8,529 bases of DNA from an uncultured Woeseiaceae bacterium (GCA_947259435.1 CAMYMP010000140.1:1-8529), one strand, 5' to 3'; counted from the stretch's first letter, positions 1 to 6,653 are shown. The notes: generated by a model not told the origin, from the letters alone. Numbers and translations are program-made.

Positions 1-1
1 T

Positions 2-292
2 CTGCCGTTTCTCGCCCAGTTCGCAGAAGGTCACCTGCATTTGCAGATGCTGACCATCGTGCTGCCGCTGAGTATCGTCGCGCTTGGGTTAGGATTTCTC
101 CACCACCGCAACCTCAGGATAGTGATCGCGGGCACCGTGGGCATGCTCACGCTGGTGATCGGCGCTACCGTGGCGCATTCGCAGCTTGGCCTGGCCGCCG
201 ACCGCTTCTTTACAATCGTGGGCGCGCTGGTGCTGGCCGCGGCACACTTTTATAACACTGTGCGTACGCGTAAACATAAAGCCGGCGCATAG
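2..292 (+). CDS. MerC-domain-like membrane protein, 3' end (partial)
   Basis: The reading frame is open from the left edge of the window, so the gene starts outside it. An internal ATG at 41 is in frame but is probably not the true start. The visible 96 residues contain three hydrophobic helices separated by short polar turns. A His-His-Arg segment follows the first helix, and the last helix ends in a basic tail. This spacing, and a last helix of the type 'IVGALVLAAAHFYN' before the tail, resemble the C-terminal half of MerC-domain proteins (PF03203), small inner-membrane proteins first known from mercury uptake. Many chromosomal members have no shown role in mercury resistance. The N-terminal Cys/His segment that would support metal transport is not visible, and no other mer gene is present. 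The gene converges on the next one with a 6-base gap. Confidence 0.6.
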   Translation: MPFLAQFAEGHLHLQMLTIVLPLSIVALGLGFLHHRNLRIVIAGTVGMLTLVIGATVAHSQLGLAADRFFTIVGALVLAAAHFYNTVRTRKHKAGA

Positions 293-298
293 GCGAAG

Positions 299-1333
299 TT
301 ACAGGGAACGCGTCAATTCGTCATTGCCACACTGTTCAGCGGCCTCGATAGCGAGTTCCCTGTCGTTGGGCAGCGGCTGCCACGCCTCGTTGATCAGACG
401 ACAGCGCAACATGACTTTCACAGCCGCGACATAGTCGCCATCATGCACGAGCCGGCTCAGGTAGGTTTGTGCAAATACGAACGCCGGCTCCTTGATCTCC
501 CACAGCAGCATTTGATCGAAAAACCATTGCCACGCGCCGTCGGGTTCCGGATCCTTCCCGAGCCAGTCGCGAATATGTTTGAAGCCGCCGGCGCGATTGC
601 CCCGGCTGATGAAGCCGTACGCATGGTTCAGCGCATGCGTGCGTGCCCTTTGCAGCTGTTCATCCAGCAATTCCTGCTCGGGCTCGGCCGGCTCGTGAAT
701 CCTGACCTCGTCGTGAAACTGATGTGGCCGAACGACCGCGCCGACCAGCGCGAAGAAAGCGAAGACGAGATACGCCGCAAGCAGCTCCAGCAGGAAATCT
801 GGCACGCGCCGCGTACTCAGCCACCCGACAAAGCCACAAACAACGAGAAAGTAGCTCGGCAGCATCCAGTAGCTGGCGCCGCAGCGGCGAATGAGTCCGC
901 CAACGGACCTCGGCATCAGGCACTCCACCGGGTTTCGCGTAATCGCGAGCACCGCCAGTGATGCAGGTATCACAGCAGCGAGCAACAGGTTCGCGACAAG
1001 CATCGCAGCGAGCCCGAATTTGCTGCCCAGGAAATACGTTGCGTAAATCACGACCGCGGCGTGAACGATCACAAACAAACTCCAGGCATTGCCGAACCAA
1101 AGCAGATCGTCGACATTCAGCGGTCCCGGATCCTGCCCTCTGGCACGGGACTCGAGAATCCGCATGAGGTAGCGAAAGAACGCCGGAAGCACCAGCAGTA
1201 AAAGGAGCAGGCCGAGAATACCGCCGCTTACGGCAAACTCGACGATCAGAAACAAGGTCAGCCACGAAAACAGGACCGACAGATTGGTCAGCGGGCTGAG
1301 CAGCTCTCGGCCGGCGTCAACCGGCTTCAGCAT
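299..1333 (-). CDS. Unknown polytopic membrane protein with helical C-terminal domain
   Basis: The product has 344 residues. I do not recognise a named family with confidence. Residues 16-200 hold about six hydrophobic segments (roughly 16-33, 38-55, 84-101, 105-130, 155-171 and 178-200). A polar loop at 56-80 (arginines, then '[11 protein letters not shown]') resembles the loop of DUF4013-type membrane proteins. Residues 205-344 are soluble, acidic at first and then alpha-helical. Tryptophan- and tyrosine-rich pairs of helices there suggest a TPR-like fold. The ATG at 1333 was chosen because an AAGGA ribosome-binding site lies 8 bases upstream. A longer frame back to 1516 would run through all of yidD. 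The gene overlaps the end of yidD by 17 bases and is the last of the cysS-sufE-yidD run. A membrane-biogenesis role is only guilt by association. Confidence 0.8.
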   Translation of the reverse strand: MLKPVDAGRELLSPLTNLSVLFSWLTLFLIVEFAVSGGILGLLLLLLVLPAFFRYLMRILESRARGQDPGPLNVDDLLWFGNAWSLFVIVHAAVVIYATYFLGSKFGLAAMLVANLLLAAVIPASLAVLAITRNPVECLMPRSVGGLIRRCGASYWMLPSYFLVVCGFVGWLSTRRVPDFLLELLAAYLVFAFFALVGAVVRPHQFHDEVRIHEPAEPEQELLDEQLQRARTHALNHAYGFISRGNRAGGFKHIRDWLGKDPEPDGAWQWFFDQMLLWEIKEPAFVFAQTYLSRLVHDGDYVAAVKVMLRCRLINEAWQPLPNDRELAIEAAEQCGNDELTRSL

Positions 1334-1580
1334 CGTCGTTTTCCTTTTTTGGTACCGGGTCGTAGCCGGACCCGCCCCACGGGTGACAGCGCGCAATGCG
1401 TCTTGCGGTGAGCCACGTCCCTCGAAACGCACCGTGCTCGCGCAGCGCCTCGAGCGCGTATTGCGAACAGCTCGGTTCAAAGCGGCAGTTGTTACCGAGC
1501 CAGGGCGAAATTGCAAAGCGGTACAGCCAAACCAGCATGAGCAGCGGCCAGGCCAACAAAGTACCCAGCGCCTTGATCAT
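1317..1580 (-). CDS. yidD: Membrane protein insertion efficiency factor YidD
   Basis: The product is 87 residues and matches YidD (PF01809, once called the haemolytic domain). This small peripheral inner-membrane protein assists the YidC insertase. An amphipathic or hydrophobic N-terminus (residues 3-22) leads into the family core '[10 protein letters not shown]', then '[15 protein letters not shown]' and '[14 protein letters not shown]'. The three conserved cysteines are C32, C38 and C65. The ATG at 1580 overlaps the sufE TGA by one base (TGATG) and has a purine-rich AGGCGG four bases upstream. A TTG three bases earlier is possible but less likely. The gene usually lies between rnpA and yidC near the origin. 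Here it sits after sufE, so its context is unusual although the protein looks intact. Confidence 0.95.
   Translation of the reverse strand: MIKALGTLLAWPLLMLVWLYRFAISPWLGNNCRFEPSCSQYALEALREHGAFRGTWLTARRIARCHPWGGSGYDPVPKKENDDAEAG
1342..1346 (-). promoter_or_regulatory. Ribosome-binding site deciding the start of the unknown membrane protein
   Basis: On the minus strand this reads AAGGA within an A-rich run, eight bases before the ATG at 1333 and inside the end of yidD. It fixes the start of the 344-residue protein. Confidence 0.7.
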
Positions 1581-2005
1581 CAAGCCGCCTGCAGCGCCTC
1601 GGTGGCGAAGGAGCGAATGGCGTTGAGCATCGACGACAGTCCGTTGCTCCGCGTCGGGCTCAGATGCTGCTCGAGTTCCAGGGCCGCCACGAAAGTCGGC
1701 GGTGTGTCGAGTATTTCCTGTGGCTTGCGGCCGCTGTATATGCGCAGCAGCATCGCGATCAATCCCGACACGATCGCCGCGTCGGAAATCGCGCGGAAAT
1801 TCAGCCTGCCATCCTCTTCACTCGCGACGAACCACACCTGCGACTGGCAGCCCTTGATCTTGTTGGCATCGATGCGTTCGGTTTCGGGGAACTCGGGCAG
1901 GCGCCGTCCGAGATCGATGAGATACTGATAGCGGTCCATCCAGTCATCAAAGAACCGGAATTCCTCGATCAGCTCGTCCTGCGCCGTCTGCACTTCGTTG
2001 CTCAT
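1580..2005 (-). CDS. sufE: SufE/CsdE family cysteine desulfurase sulfur acceptor
   Basis: The product is 141 residues, close to the usual length of about 138. SufE accepts persulfide sulfur from a cysteine desulfurase (SufS or CsdA) and passes it to the Fe-S scaffold. The catalytic cysteine is C53 in '[11 protein letters not shown]', matching the E. coli SufE loop. The N-terminal '[20 protein letters not shown]' and the '[18 protein letters not shown]' helix are family hallmarks. The ATG at 2005 shares one base with the cysS stop (TAATG), so translation is probably coupled; there is no strong ribosome-binding site of its own. No sufS, csdA or sufBCD is in the window, so SufE and CsdE cannot be told apart here. 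Confidence 0.95.
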   Translation of the reverse strand: MSNEVQTAQDELIEEFRFFDDWMDRYQYLIDLGRRLPEFPETERIDANKIKGCQSQVWFVASEEDGRLNFRAISDAAIVSGLIAMLLRIYSGRKPQEILDTPPTFVAALELEQHLSPTRSNGLSSMLNAIRSFATEALQAA

Positions 2006-3384
2006 TAGTCGCTGCGCCGCCACGTGGTGCCGCCGGCCCCATCTTCGATCTTGATGCCGGCTGCCGTCAATTGATCACGCACCGAATCGGCCGTCGCAAA
2101 GTCTTTGGCGGCTCGAGCCTTGTTACGTTTCTCGATCAGCGCTTCTATATCGTCCGACGGCAGTTCGCCGTCGACATGCCCGGCGAACCATTCCTCAGGA
2201 TCCGACTGCAGCAGTCCCATGAGATCCCCGGTCGCCAGCATCGTCGCCGCGAGGCGCTGTTGCTCCTTGGCGTCGACTGCCTTATTCAAGGTCTTCGCCA
2301 ATGCAAAAAACTCGGCCATCGCTTTGGGCGTATTGACGTCGTCCTCGAGAGCCGCGACCAACGCATCGGGCGGTTGTGCCGCTTCACGCATGGCCTCTGG
2401 AACATCGATGCCACGTATCGCCCCGTACAGGCGATCCAGCATGCGTTTGGCCGCCCTGATCGTTTCCTCTGACCAGTCGAGCGGCTGACGGTAATGGGCG
2501 CCAAGCAGTGCAAGCCGGATGACCTCGCCCGGTATTGTCTTGATCAGATCATGAACCAGGACGACGTTGCCCAGTGACTTCGACATTTTCTCGTGGTCCA
2601 TGGACAGGAAACCGTTGTGCACCCAGTAGCGCGCGAAGTCGGCACCGCCGTGGGCGCAGCGGCTTTGCGCGAGTTCGTTTTCATGATGCGGAAACACGAG
2701 GTCCTGCCCGCCCGCATGGATGTCGATCGTATCGCCCAGATGCCTGGCCGCCATCGCCGAGCATTCGATGTGCCAGCCGGGCCGGCCGCGGCCCCAGGGG
2801 GAGTCCCAACCGGGTAATTCCGGCGTCGATGGCTTCCACAGTACGAAATCCTGCGGCGACTTCTTGTACGGCGCCACCTCCACGCGCGAGCCCGCGATCA
2901 TCTCCCGCAGATCGCGCTTCGACAGAGCGCCGTAATCTTCATAAGTCGTGACATCGAACAGCACGTGGCCTTCGGCTTCGTACGCGTGGCCCCGTTCAAG
3001 CAACGCAGCGATCATCGCGATCATGTCATCGATGTGCTGGGTTGCGCGGGGCTCGACATCGGGCGGCAAAACGCCGAGCGCAGCCATGTCTTCGTTATAA
3101 GCGCTCATGTAATGCGCCGTAATCTCGTCTATGGGCTTGCCCGTCTCAATAGATGCCGCATTGATTTTGTCGTCCACGTCGGTGAAATTGCGCGCGAACG
3201 TCAGATCGAATCGGCGCCGCAATATTCGAGCCAGCAGATCGAACACGACAGCCGGGCGCGCGTTGCCGATATGCGCGTAGTTGTATACGGTCGGGCCACA
3301 GAGATACATCGTCACCTTGCCTTCATGCAATGGCTCGAACAGGACTTTGCGGCCCTGTCGGGTGTCGTGCAGATGGATCGTCAT
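2005..3384 (-). CDS. cysS: Cysteine--tRNA ligase (class I)
   Basis: The product is 459 residues, the typical length for CysRS. It charges tRNA-Cys with cysteine in the cytoplasm. The Rossmann signature is 'HIGN' at 38-41 inside 'YNYAHIGNARP', and the KMSKS loop is at 266-270 ('EKMSKSLGN'). The zinc ligands expected from the E. coli enzyme are present: C29 ('MYLCGPT'), C208 ('WHIECSAM'), H233 and E237 ('PHHENELAQ'). The C-terminal region holds the DALR-type helices and the final 'RDQLTAAGIKIEDG' segment. The ATG at 3384 starts at the usual 'IHLHDTRQGRK' N-terminus. An upstream in-frame start at 3426 would add 14 atypical residues. The ribosome-binding site is weak (AAGAG). It is the first gene of the run through sufE, yidD and the membrane protein. 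Confidence 0.98.
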   Translation of the reverse strand: MTIHLHDTRQGRKVLFEPLHEGKVTMYLCGPTVYNYAHIGNARPAVVFDLLARILRRRFDLTFARNFTDVDDKINAASIETGKPIDEITAHYMSAYNEDMAALGVLPPDVEPRATQHIDDMIAMIAALLERGHAYEAEGHVLFDVTTYEDYGALSKRDLREMIAGSRVEVAPYKKSPQDFVLWKPSTPELPGWDSPWGRGRPGWHIECSAMAARHLGDTIDIHAGGQDLVFPHHENELAQSRCAHGGADFARYWVHNGFLSMDHEKMSKSLGNVVLVHDLIKTIPGEVIRLALLGAHYRQPLDWSEETIRAAKRMLDRLYGAIRGIDVPEAMREAAQPPDALVAALEDDVNTPKAMAEFFALAKTLNKAVDAKEQQRLAATMLATGDLMGLLQSDPEEWFAGHVDGELPSDDIEALIEKRNKARAAKDFATADSVRDQLTAAGIKIEDGAGGTTWRRSD

Positions 3385-3416
3385 CGTCGTCTCTTTACGC
3401 CCGCTGAAAAGGACGC

Positions 3417-3422
3417 ATGATA
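3417..3422 (-). promoter_or_regulatory. Candidate -10 element for cysS
   Basis: Read on the minus strand this is TATCAT, five of six matches to the sigma-70 -10 consensus, about 33 bases before the cysS ATG. No convincing -35 box is seen at 16-18 bases spacing, so this is a weak call. Confidence 0.22.
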
Positions 3423-3433
3423 GCAATATTGCT
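3422..3433. repeat. 12-bp perfect palindrome in the cysS/hisI divergent region
   Basis: The bases AGCAATATTGCT form a perfect palindrome between the two divergent genes. It touches the candidate cysS -10 element and overlaps the candidate hisI -35 element. This could be an operator for a dimeric regulator acting on both directions, but one short palindrome can arise by chance. Confidence 0.35.
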
Positions 3434-3457
3434 GCTCGCGGCTATGCCTTGTATCCT
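3429..3457 (+). promoter_or_regulatory. Candidate sigma-70 promoter for hisI
   Basis: TTGCTG at 3429-3434 and TATCCT at 3452-3457 are separated by 17 bases and match the -35 and -10 consensus at three and four positions. They lie 34 bases before the hisI ATG, in the only sizeable intergenic gap. This rests on pattern only. Confidence 0.3.
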
Positions 3458-3480
3458 GCCGGCCCGCGCAGTGAATTCTA

Positions 3481-3485
3481 GAGGA
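3481..3485 (+). promoter_or_regulatory. Ribosome-binding site deciding the hisI start
   Basis: GAGGA lies six bases before the ATG at 3492. It supports that start over the in-frame ATG at 3417, whose extra 25 residues look unlike the family. Confidence 0.7.
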
Positions 3486-3491
3486 CACACA

Positions 3492-3980
3492 ATGTCTGCC
3501 GCCCCGGTCAAGTTTCAGGCCCGACAGTCGATTGGGCAAGTCGAAGAAGGCATCGATCTGGCGCCTAAATTCGATAATCGCGGCCTGATCACGGTCGTTA
3601 CCACAGATGCCGACTCCGGCGAGTTGCTCATGCAGGGCTTTATGAACGCGGAGGCGCTGGGCCTGACAATTAAGACCGGCGAGGCGCATTACTACAGTCG
3701 CAGCCGGCAGGTCCTCTGGCACAAAGGGGCGACGAGTGGCTTCATTCAGAAGGTGCGTCAACTCCTTGTGGACGACGATCAGGATTGTATCTGGCTGCGC
3801 GTCGAAGTTGCCGGCGGTGCGAGTTGCCATGTCGGTTATCGCAGCTGCTTTTACCGCAGAGTACCAGAGTTCGAAGACCGGCAGTCAAATGGTCATGTCG
3901 ATCTCAAATGGACCGATACCGAAAAGGTTTTCGATCCGGACGAGGTTTACGGCGACGCGCCGAACCCGACAGTTCTCTGA
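3492..3980 (+). CDS. hisI: Phosphoribosyl-AMP cyclohydrolase, stand-alone
   Basis: The product is 162 residues and catalyses the third step of histidine biosynthesis, opening the adenine ring of phosphoribosyl-AMP in the cytoplasm (PF01502). Family signatures are '[12 protein letters not shown]' at 45-56, '[20 protein letters not shown]' at 63-82, the metal segment at 94-98 and '[12 protein letters not shown]' at 111-122. The Mg-binding aspartates D94, D96 and D98 are present. So are two zinc-site cysteines, C112 and C119. The third zinc ligand, normally the Cys of an Asp-Cys-Asp motif, is replaced by D95, and a cysteine appears at 99 instead. There is no HisE domain; the last 35 residues are an acidic tail of unknown role. 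The ATG has a good GAGGA site. No other his gene is in the window, and the gene is monocistronic here, converging on the lipid cassette. Confidence 0.95.
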   Translation: MSAAPVKFQARQSIGQVEEGIDLAPKFDNRGLITVVTTDADSGELLMQGFMNAEALGLTIKTGEAHYYSRSRQVLWHKGATSGFIQKVRQLLVDDDQDCIWLRVEVAGGASCHVGYRSCFYRRVPEFEDRQSNGHVDLKWTDTEKVFDPDEVYGDAPNPTVL

Positions 3981-3984
3981 GCAC

Positions 3985-4593
3985 TTAAGGGCTCACGCGC
4001 TCTGCTAGCGCTTTGGCACACCGATTGAACGTCGTGAGCGCCGCGAGCACTGCAACCGCGGCGAGGATCGCCGTTGACCACCAGCCCGGGTCGAGCCCGA
4101 CGCCCAGCAGCAAACCCAACAGGCCGAAAGCGAAAGCGCGATCACTCTTGCCCATCGGTCCATCGTAGCGCCGGCTCGCGCCAATCTGCACCGCGACAAC
4201 TCCGGCCATCTCCGTCAATACCGACAGCAATACGACGCTAACTACGAGCATCGCCGGGATGCCCGGCACGACCGCAAACGGCAGGTACAGCGCCGTATCC
4301 GATACGACGTCGCCGAGTTCATTAAGGACACCGCCCAGGTCACTCTGCATGTTGTGCTCTCTTGCCAGCATGCCGTCGATCGCGTTGAGCGCCATGCGCA
4401 AGAACAGCCACACAGGGATCAGCAACGCCGCCCAGCGCTTTGTCGGGTAAAGCGCAAACAACAGGCCGACGATGATGGACAACAGCAGCGCAGCAACGGT
4501 GACCTGATTGGCCGAATACCCTGCATCGGCGAGGCGCTTGCAGACCGGCCGCAGCAGATTCTGAAATGCGGGCTTCAAATCGTAGATGGTCAT
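3985..4593 (-). CDS. YnbA-like CDP-alcohol phosphatidyltransferase
   Basis: The product is 202 residues, an integral membrane enzyme that swaps the CMP of a CDP-linked lipid for an alcohol (PF01066). Hydrophobic segments lie at about 32-49, 54-71, 100-122, 124-137, 153-167 and 172-188. The catalytic motif spans 70-95: N70, D73-G74, A77-R78, G87, N91 and D95. The classical motif has Asp at the first and third acidic positions; both are Asn here. As I recall, E. coli YnbA has the same substitutions and a closely similar N-terminus ('LKPAFQNLLRP'), which is why I place it in that uncharacterised branch rather than with PgsA or PssA. The ATG has a strong GGGGAGG site eight bases upstream and overlaps the acyltransferase stop by four bases (ATGA). 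It is the last gene of the lipid cassette. The alcohol substrate is unknown. Confidence 0.9.
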   Translation of the reverse strand: MTIYDLKPAFQNLLRPVCKRLADAGYSANQVTVAALLLSIIVGLLFALYPTKRWAALLIPVWLFLRMALNAIDGMLAREHNMQSDLGGVLNELGDVVSDTALYLPFAVVPGIPAMLVVSVVLLSVLTEMAGVVAVQIGASRRYDGPMGKSDRAFAFGLLGLLLGVGLDPGWWSTAILAAVAVLAALTTFNRCAKALAERVSP

Positions 4594-5312
4594 GCGTCGA
4601 GCCTCCCCAGTTCGGCCACCCGGACCTGAAGATCCTGGCAGATCTCATAGACAGCGGTGGCGGATTTGTCCAGATGCGCATACCGGCGTGGCTGTCCGAT
4701 TCGTAATCGCAGCTTGCGCGGCCGCGGCAGCAGCTTGCCCTTTGGCCAGGCCTCGAAGCCGCCCCGCAGATGACAAGGAATCACGGCAAGGTCGGTGCCG
4801 ACAACGAGGCGACCGATTCCGGAGCGAAAGCGGCCCATTTCGCCATTTGTCGTGCGCGTGCCCTCCGGGAATATGATCAGAACATTGCCCTCGTTCTTCA
4901 GCAGTTCCGCGCACACGCTCAGGCTCTGTGCACCCTTGACCTTGCGATCGAATGGCAGCGCGTTGATCAGTATCGCCGACACGGCCGACCGCGGCAGACT
5001 CGAGAAAAAGTAGTCGGCAGCGGCCGCCGGGAATGTGCGATGAATTTTCTGCAGCGGTACCGAAGCGATCATACACAGCGTATCGAGGTGACTGGTGTGG
5101 TTGCAGACGAGAATGAAGGAACCTTGTTCAGGCAGATTTTCGCGCCCTGCAATCTCGAGGCGATGATACAGCCGCATCCAGGCGCGAAGCAGCAGCGCCG
5201 CGGCCGAGCGAATCGCATAGACCAGCATGTAAGGCTGCCGCGGAAAATCACGCAAGTGCTCGACCATCGTCGCGTCGATGTCAGGCGGCGGGTGATACTC
5301 CCATTCTTCCAT
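4590..5312 (-). CDS. 1-acyl-sn-glycerol-3-phosphate acyltransferase-like protein (PlsC family)
   Basis: The product is 240 residues. PlsC enzymes acylate lysophosphatidate to phosphatidate at the inner membrane. Seen here are the HX4D catalytic motif (H72 to D77 in 'CNHTSHLDT'), the 'FPEGTR' glycerophosphate-binding motif at 148-153, and a 'AVIPCHLRGG' block at 176-185. One hydrophobic stretch at about 28-45 could anchor it. The ATG at 5312 lies 13 bases after the stop of the CdsA-like gene. An in-frame upstream start at 5357 would overlap that gene and add 15 residues without family similarity. Its 3' end overlaps the YnbA-like gene by four bases, implying coupled translation. The family also contains acyltransferases for ornithine lipids and lysophospholipids, so the exact acceptor is open. 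Confidence 0.92.
   Translation of the reverse strand: MEEWEYHPPPDIDATMVEHLRDFPRQPYMLVYAIRSAAALLLRAWMRLYHRLEIAGRENLPEQGSFILVCNHTSHLDTLCMIASVPLQKIHRTFPAAAADYFFSSLPRSAVSAILINALPFDRKVKGAQSLSVCAELLKNEGNVLIIFPEGTRTTNGEMGRFRSGIGRLVVGTDLAVIPCHLRGGFEAWPKGKLLPRPRKLRLRIGQPRRYAHLDKSATAVYEICQDLQVRVAELGRLDA
4602..4608 (-). promoter_or_regulatory. Strong ribosome-binding site for the YnbA-like gene
   Basis: On the minus strand this reads GGGGAGG, eight bases before the ATG at 4593 and inside the end of the acyltransferase gene. It supports that start and suggests the last gene of the cassette is well translated. Confidence 0.7.
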
Positions 5313-5325
5313 CGCGGCTCCGCTG

Positions 5326-6270
5326 TCAGCCCAGCCCGAGAAACCAGCGACCGGCATGGAAAAAGAGGGGCGCGACGAAAATCATGCTGTCGACCCGATC
5401 CAGGATGCCGCCGTGACCTTCGATTACGGCACCCATATCCTTGATCCCGATGTCGCGCTTGATGAAGCTGATCACGAGATCGCCGAGCTGCCCGCCGATG
5501 CCGACGATGAGTCCGGCCATGATCAGGTGCCACGGATCCAGTTGCGGAAATGAAAACCACAGCAACCACGGCATGACGAGCGAAACGCCAATGGCCCCGA
5601 GCGAGCCGGCGATGGTTTTGTTCGGGCTGATGTTCTCGCACAGCTTGCGCTTGCCGAACAGCTTGCCGAACGTGAATGCGGCAATATCGTTGACCTCTAC
5701 CGCCAGGATCAGGAACAACAAATAGCCGTAGGCGTTTGATGTATTCGTCAGGAATCCCAGATGGCTGAACATCCAGCCGAAATAGACGAAGCCGACGATC
5801 GCCAGAGAGACCTGCCGCAGTTGCCCCTTCGCCCGATTGCGCAAGATCGGCGTCAGCAAAATTGCGGAGATGACGTACACCGGCATGGCCATGAAAAGCC
5901 CATACCATCCGGGCTTGCCCAGCCTCGGATCGGCGACGAATGTCACTACGGCAATTGCCGCTATCGAAACGTAGACAATCCCGGTTAGCCACCAATCGTC
6001 ATAAAGTCCGGTAGCCCGCGCGAATTCCTTGAAGCCGAAGATCGCCAGTACCGCGACACCGATAATCGTCGCTGTCCTGCCGAGGAAAATGACGCCTACT
6101 ACAATCGGGATCATGATGAGCCAGCCGCGGTAGGTACTCATGATCGAGGTCACGTCTTTGCCGGCGGCGCGCAGCAGGCCGATGGCGAGACCCGCAAACA
6201 GGAGCAGCCCGCCAATGATCTTCAGATACGTCAGGAATATTTCGCTTTGCAGCGCTGCGTCAATCGTCAC
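5326..6270 (-). CDS. Phosphatidate cytidylyltransferase-like protein (CdsA/YnbB type)
   Basis: The product is 314 residues with about eight to ten membrane segments. CdsA enzymes convert phosphatidate and CTP to CDP-diacylglycerol (PF01148). The CDS signature covers S268 to D294, including 'IKRDIGIKD' at 270-278 and 'GHGGILDRVD' at 285-294. An upstream 'VEVNDIAAF' at 191-199 and 'KRKLCENISPNKT' at 207-219 match the second conserved region. Two usual residues differ: an Ala stands where 'EG' is common after the SPxKT segment, and Glu (284) replaces the Pro of the usual PGHGG. The start is a GTG, since no good ATG exists; a GGGGAAA site lies just upstream inside the end of the previous gene. 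The arrangement next to a YnbA-like transferase points to the YnbB branch rather than housekeeping CdsA, which is normally in the uppS/dxr region. Confidence 0.9.
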   Translation of the reverse strand: MTIDAALQSEIFLTYLKIIGGLLLFAGLAIGLLRAAGKDVTSIMSTYRGWLIMIPIVVGVIFLGRTATIIGVAVLAIFGFKEFARATGLYDDWWLTGIVYVSIAAIAVVTFVADPRLGKPGWYGLFMAMPVYVISAILLTPILRNRAKGQLRQVSLAIVGFVYFGWMFSHLGFLTNTSNAYGYLLFLILAVEVNDIAAFTFGKLFGKRKLCENISPNKTIAGSLGAIGVSLVMPWLLWFSFPQLDPWHLIMAGLIVGIGGQLGDLVISFIKRDIGIKDMGAVIEGHGGILDRVDSMIFVAPLFFHAGRWFLGLG

Positions 6271-6273
6271 GAG

Positions 6274-6621
6274 TCATTTCCCCATGAGATACATGCCGAG
6301 GACTAGCAAGCTCATGCCACCAACGTTGACCGGCTTGATGGGTGTCTCGTAAAACACGAGCGCCAGCAATGCGGCCCAAATGAACGTTGTGGCATAAATC
6401 GGATACAGAACAGTCAACGAGCCGCCTTTCTTGAATGCGGCGACGAATAACACCATGACGGCGACATAACAGAACACGCCGCCCAGCAACCTCGGATTGA
6501 ACAAATAACTTGCGACCGAGCCGTTGGCCAGATCCGCCCCGGATTTGTAAAGATATTGTCCAAGAGCGCCCAGCAGCGACGCGACGAGGAAAAAGACAAT
6601 TGAAATGAGAGGTGTGGACAT
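6274..6621 (-). CDS. Small EamA/SMR-like four-helix membrane transporter
   Basis: The product is 115 residues with four hydrophobic helices at about 5-24, 45-63, 69-90 and 97-113, the size and layout of SMR/EamA-type small transporters. The first helix contains 'SLLGALGQYLYKSGA', similar in style to the undecaprenyl-phosphate-aminoarabinose flippase subunits ArnE and ArnF. The glutamate essential for proton-coupled drug export in EmrE (helix 1) is not seen, so a multidrug pump is unlikely. Helix 3 has 'VLYPIYATTFIWAALLALVF', typical of the EamA fold. I chose the ATG at 6621, 32 bases after the upstream stop; an extension to 6774 would overlap the upstream gene and is highly basic. Its stop is three bases before the CdsA-like GTG. 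A role in flipping or exporting a lipid of this cassette is inference from position. Confidence 0.8.
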   Translation of the reverse strand: MSTPLISIVFFLVASLLGALGQYLYKSGADLANGSVASYLFNPRLLGGVFCYVAVMVLFVAAFKKGGSLTVLYPIYATTFIWAALLALVFYETPIKPVNVGGMSLLVLGMYLMGK

Positions 6622-6653
6622 GTGGCTTCGCCTTTTTTGTTTGTTGCTGCCGA

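Noticed and set aside
2..292. Mercury-resistance operon
   Set aside because: Only the 3' end of a MerC-like gene is visible, with no merR, merT, merP or merA, and the diagnostic cysteines are outside the window.
443..961. A 172-codon open frame on the plus strand inside the unknown membrane protein
   Set aside because: The antisense product is low in hydrophobic structure, has no family motif and no ribosome-binding site, while the minus-strand frame has coherent helices.
3978..3995. Possible bidirectional terminator between hisI and the YnbA-like gene (TGAGC and GCTCA arms)
   Set aside because: The stem has only five pairs with an eight-base loop and no T-tract on either side.
4770..5444. 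A 224-codon plus-strand open frame over the acyltransferase
   Set aside because: It is antisense to a gene with intact HX4D and FPEGTR motifs, and its own translation is Arg/His-rich without recognisable features.
5069..5995. A 308-codon open frame on the minus strand across the CdsA-like and PlsC-like genes
   Set aside because: It is rich in Arg, His and Ser with no recognisable domain, and lies in another frame over two clearly identified enzymes. It is a GC-driven shadow frame.
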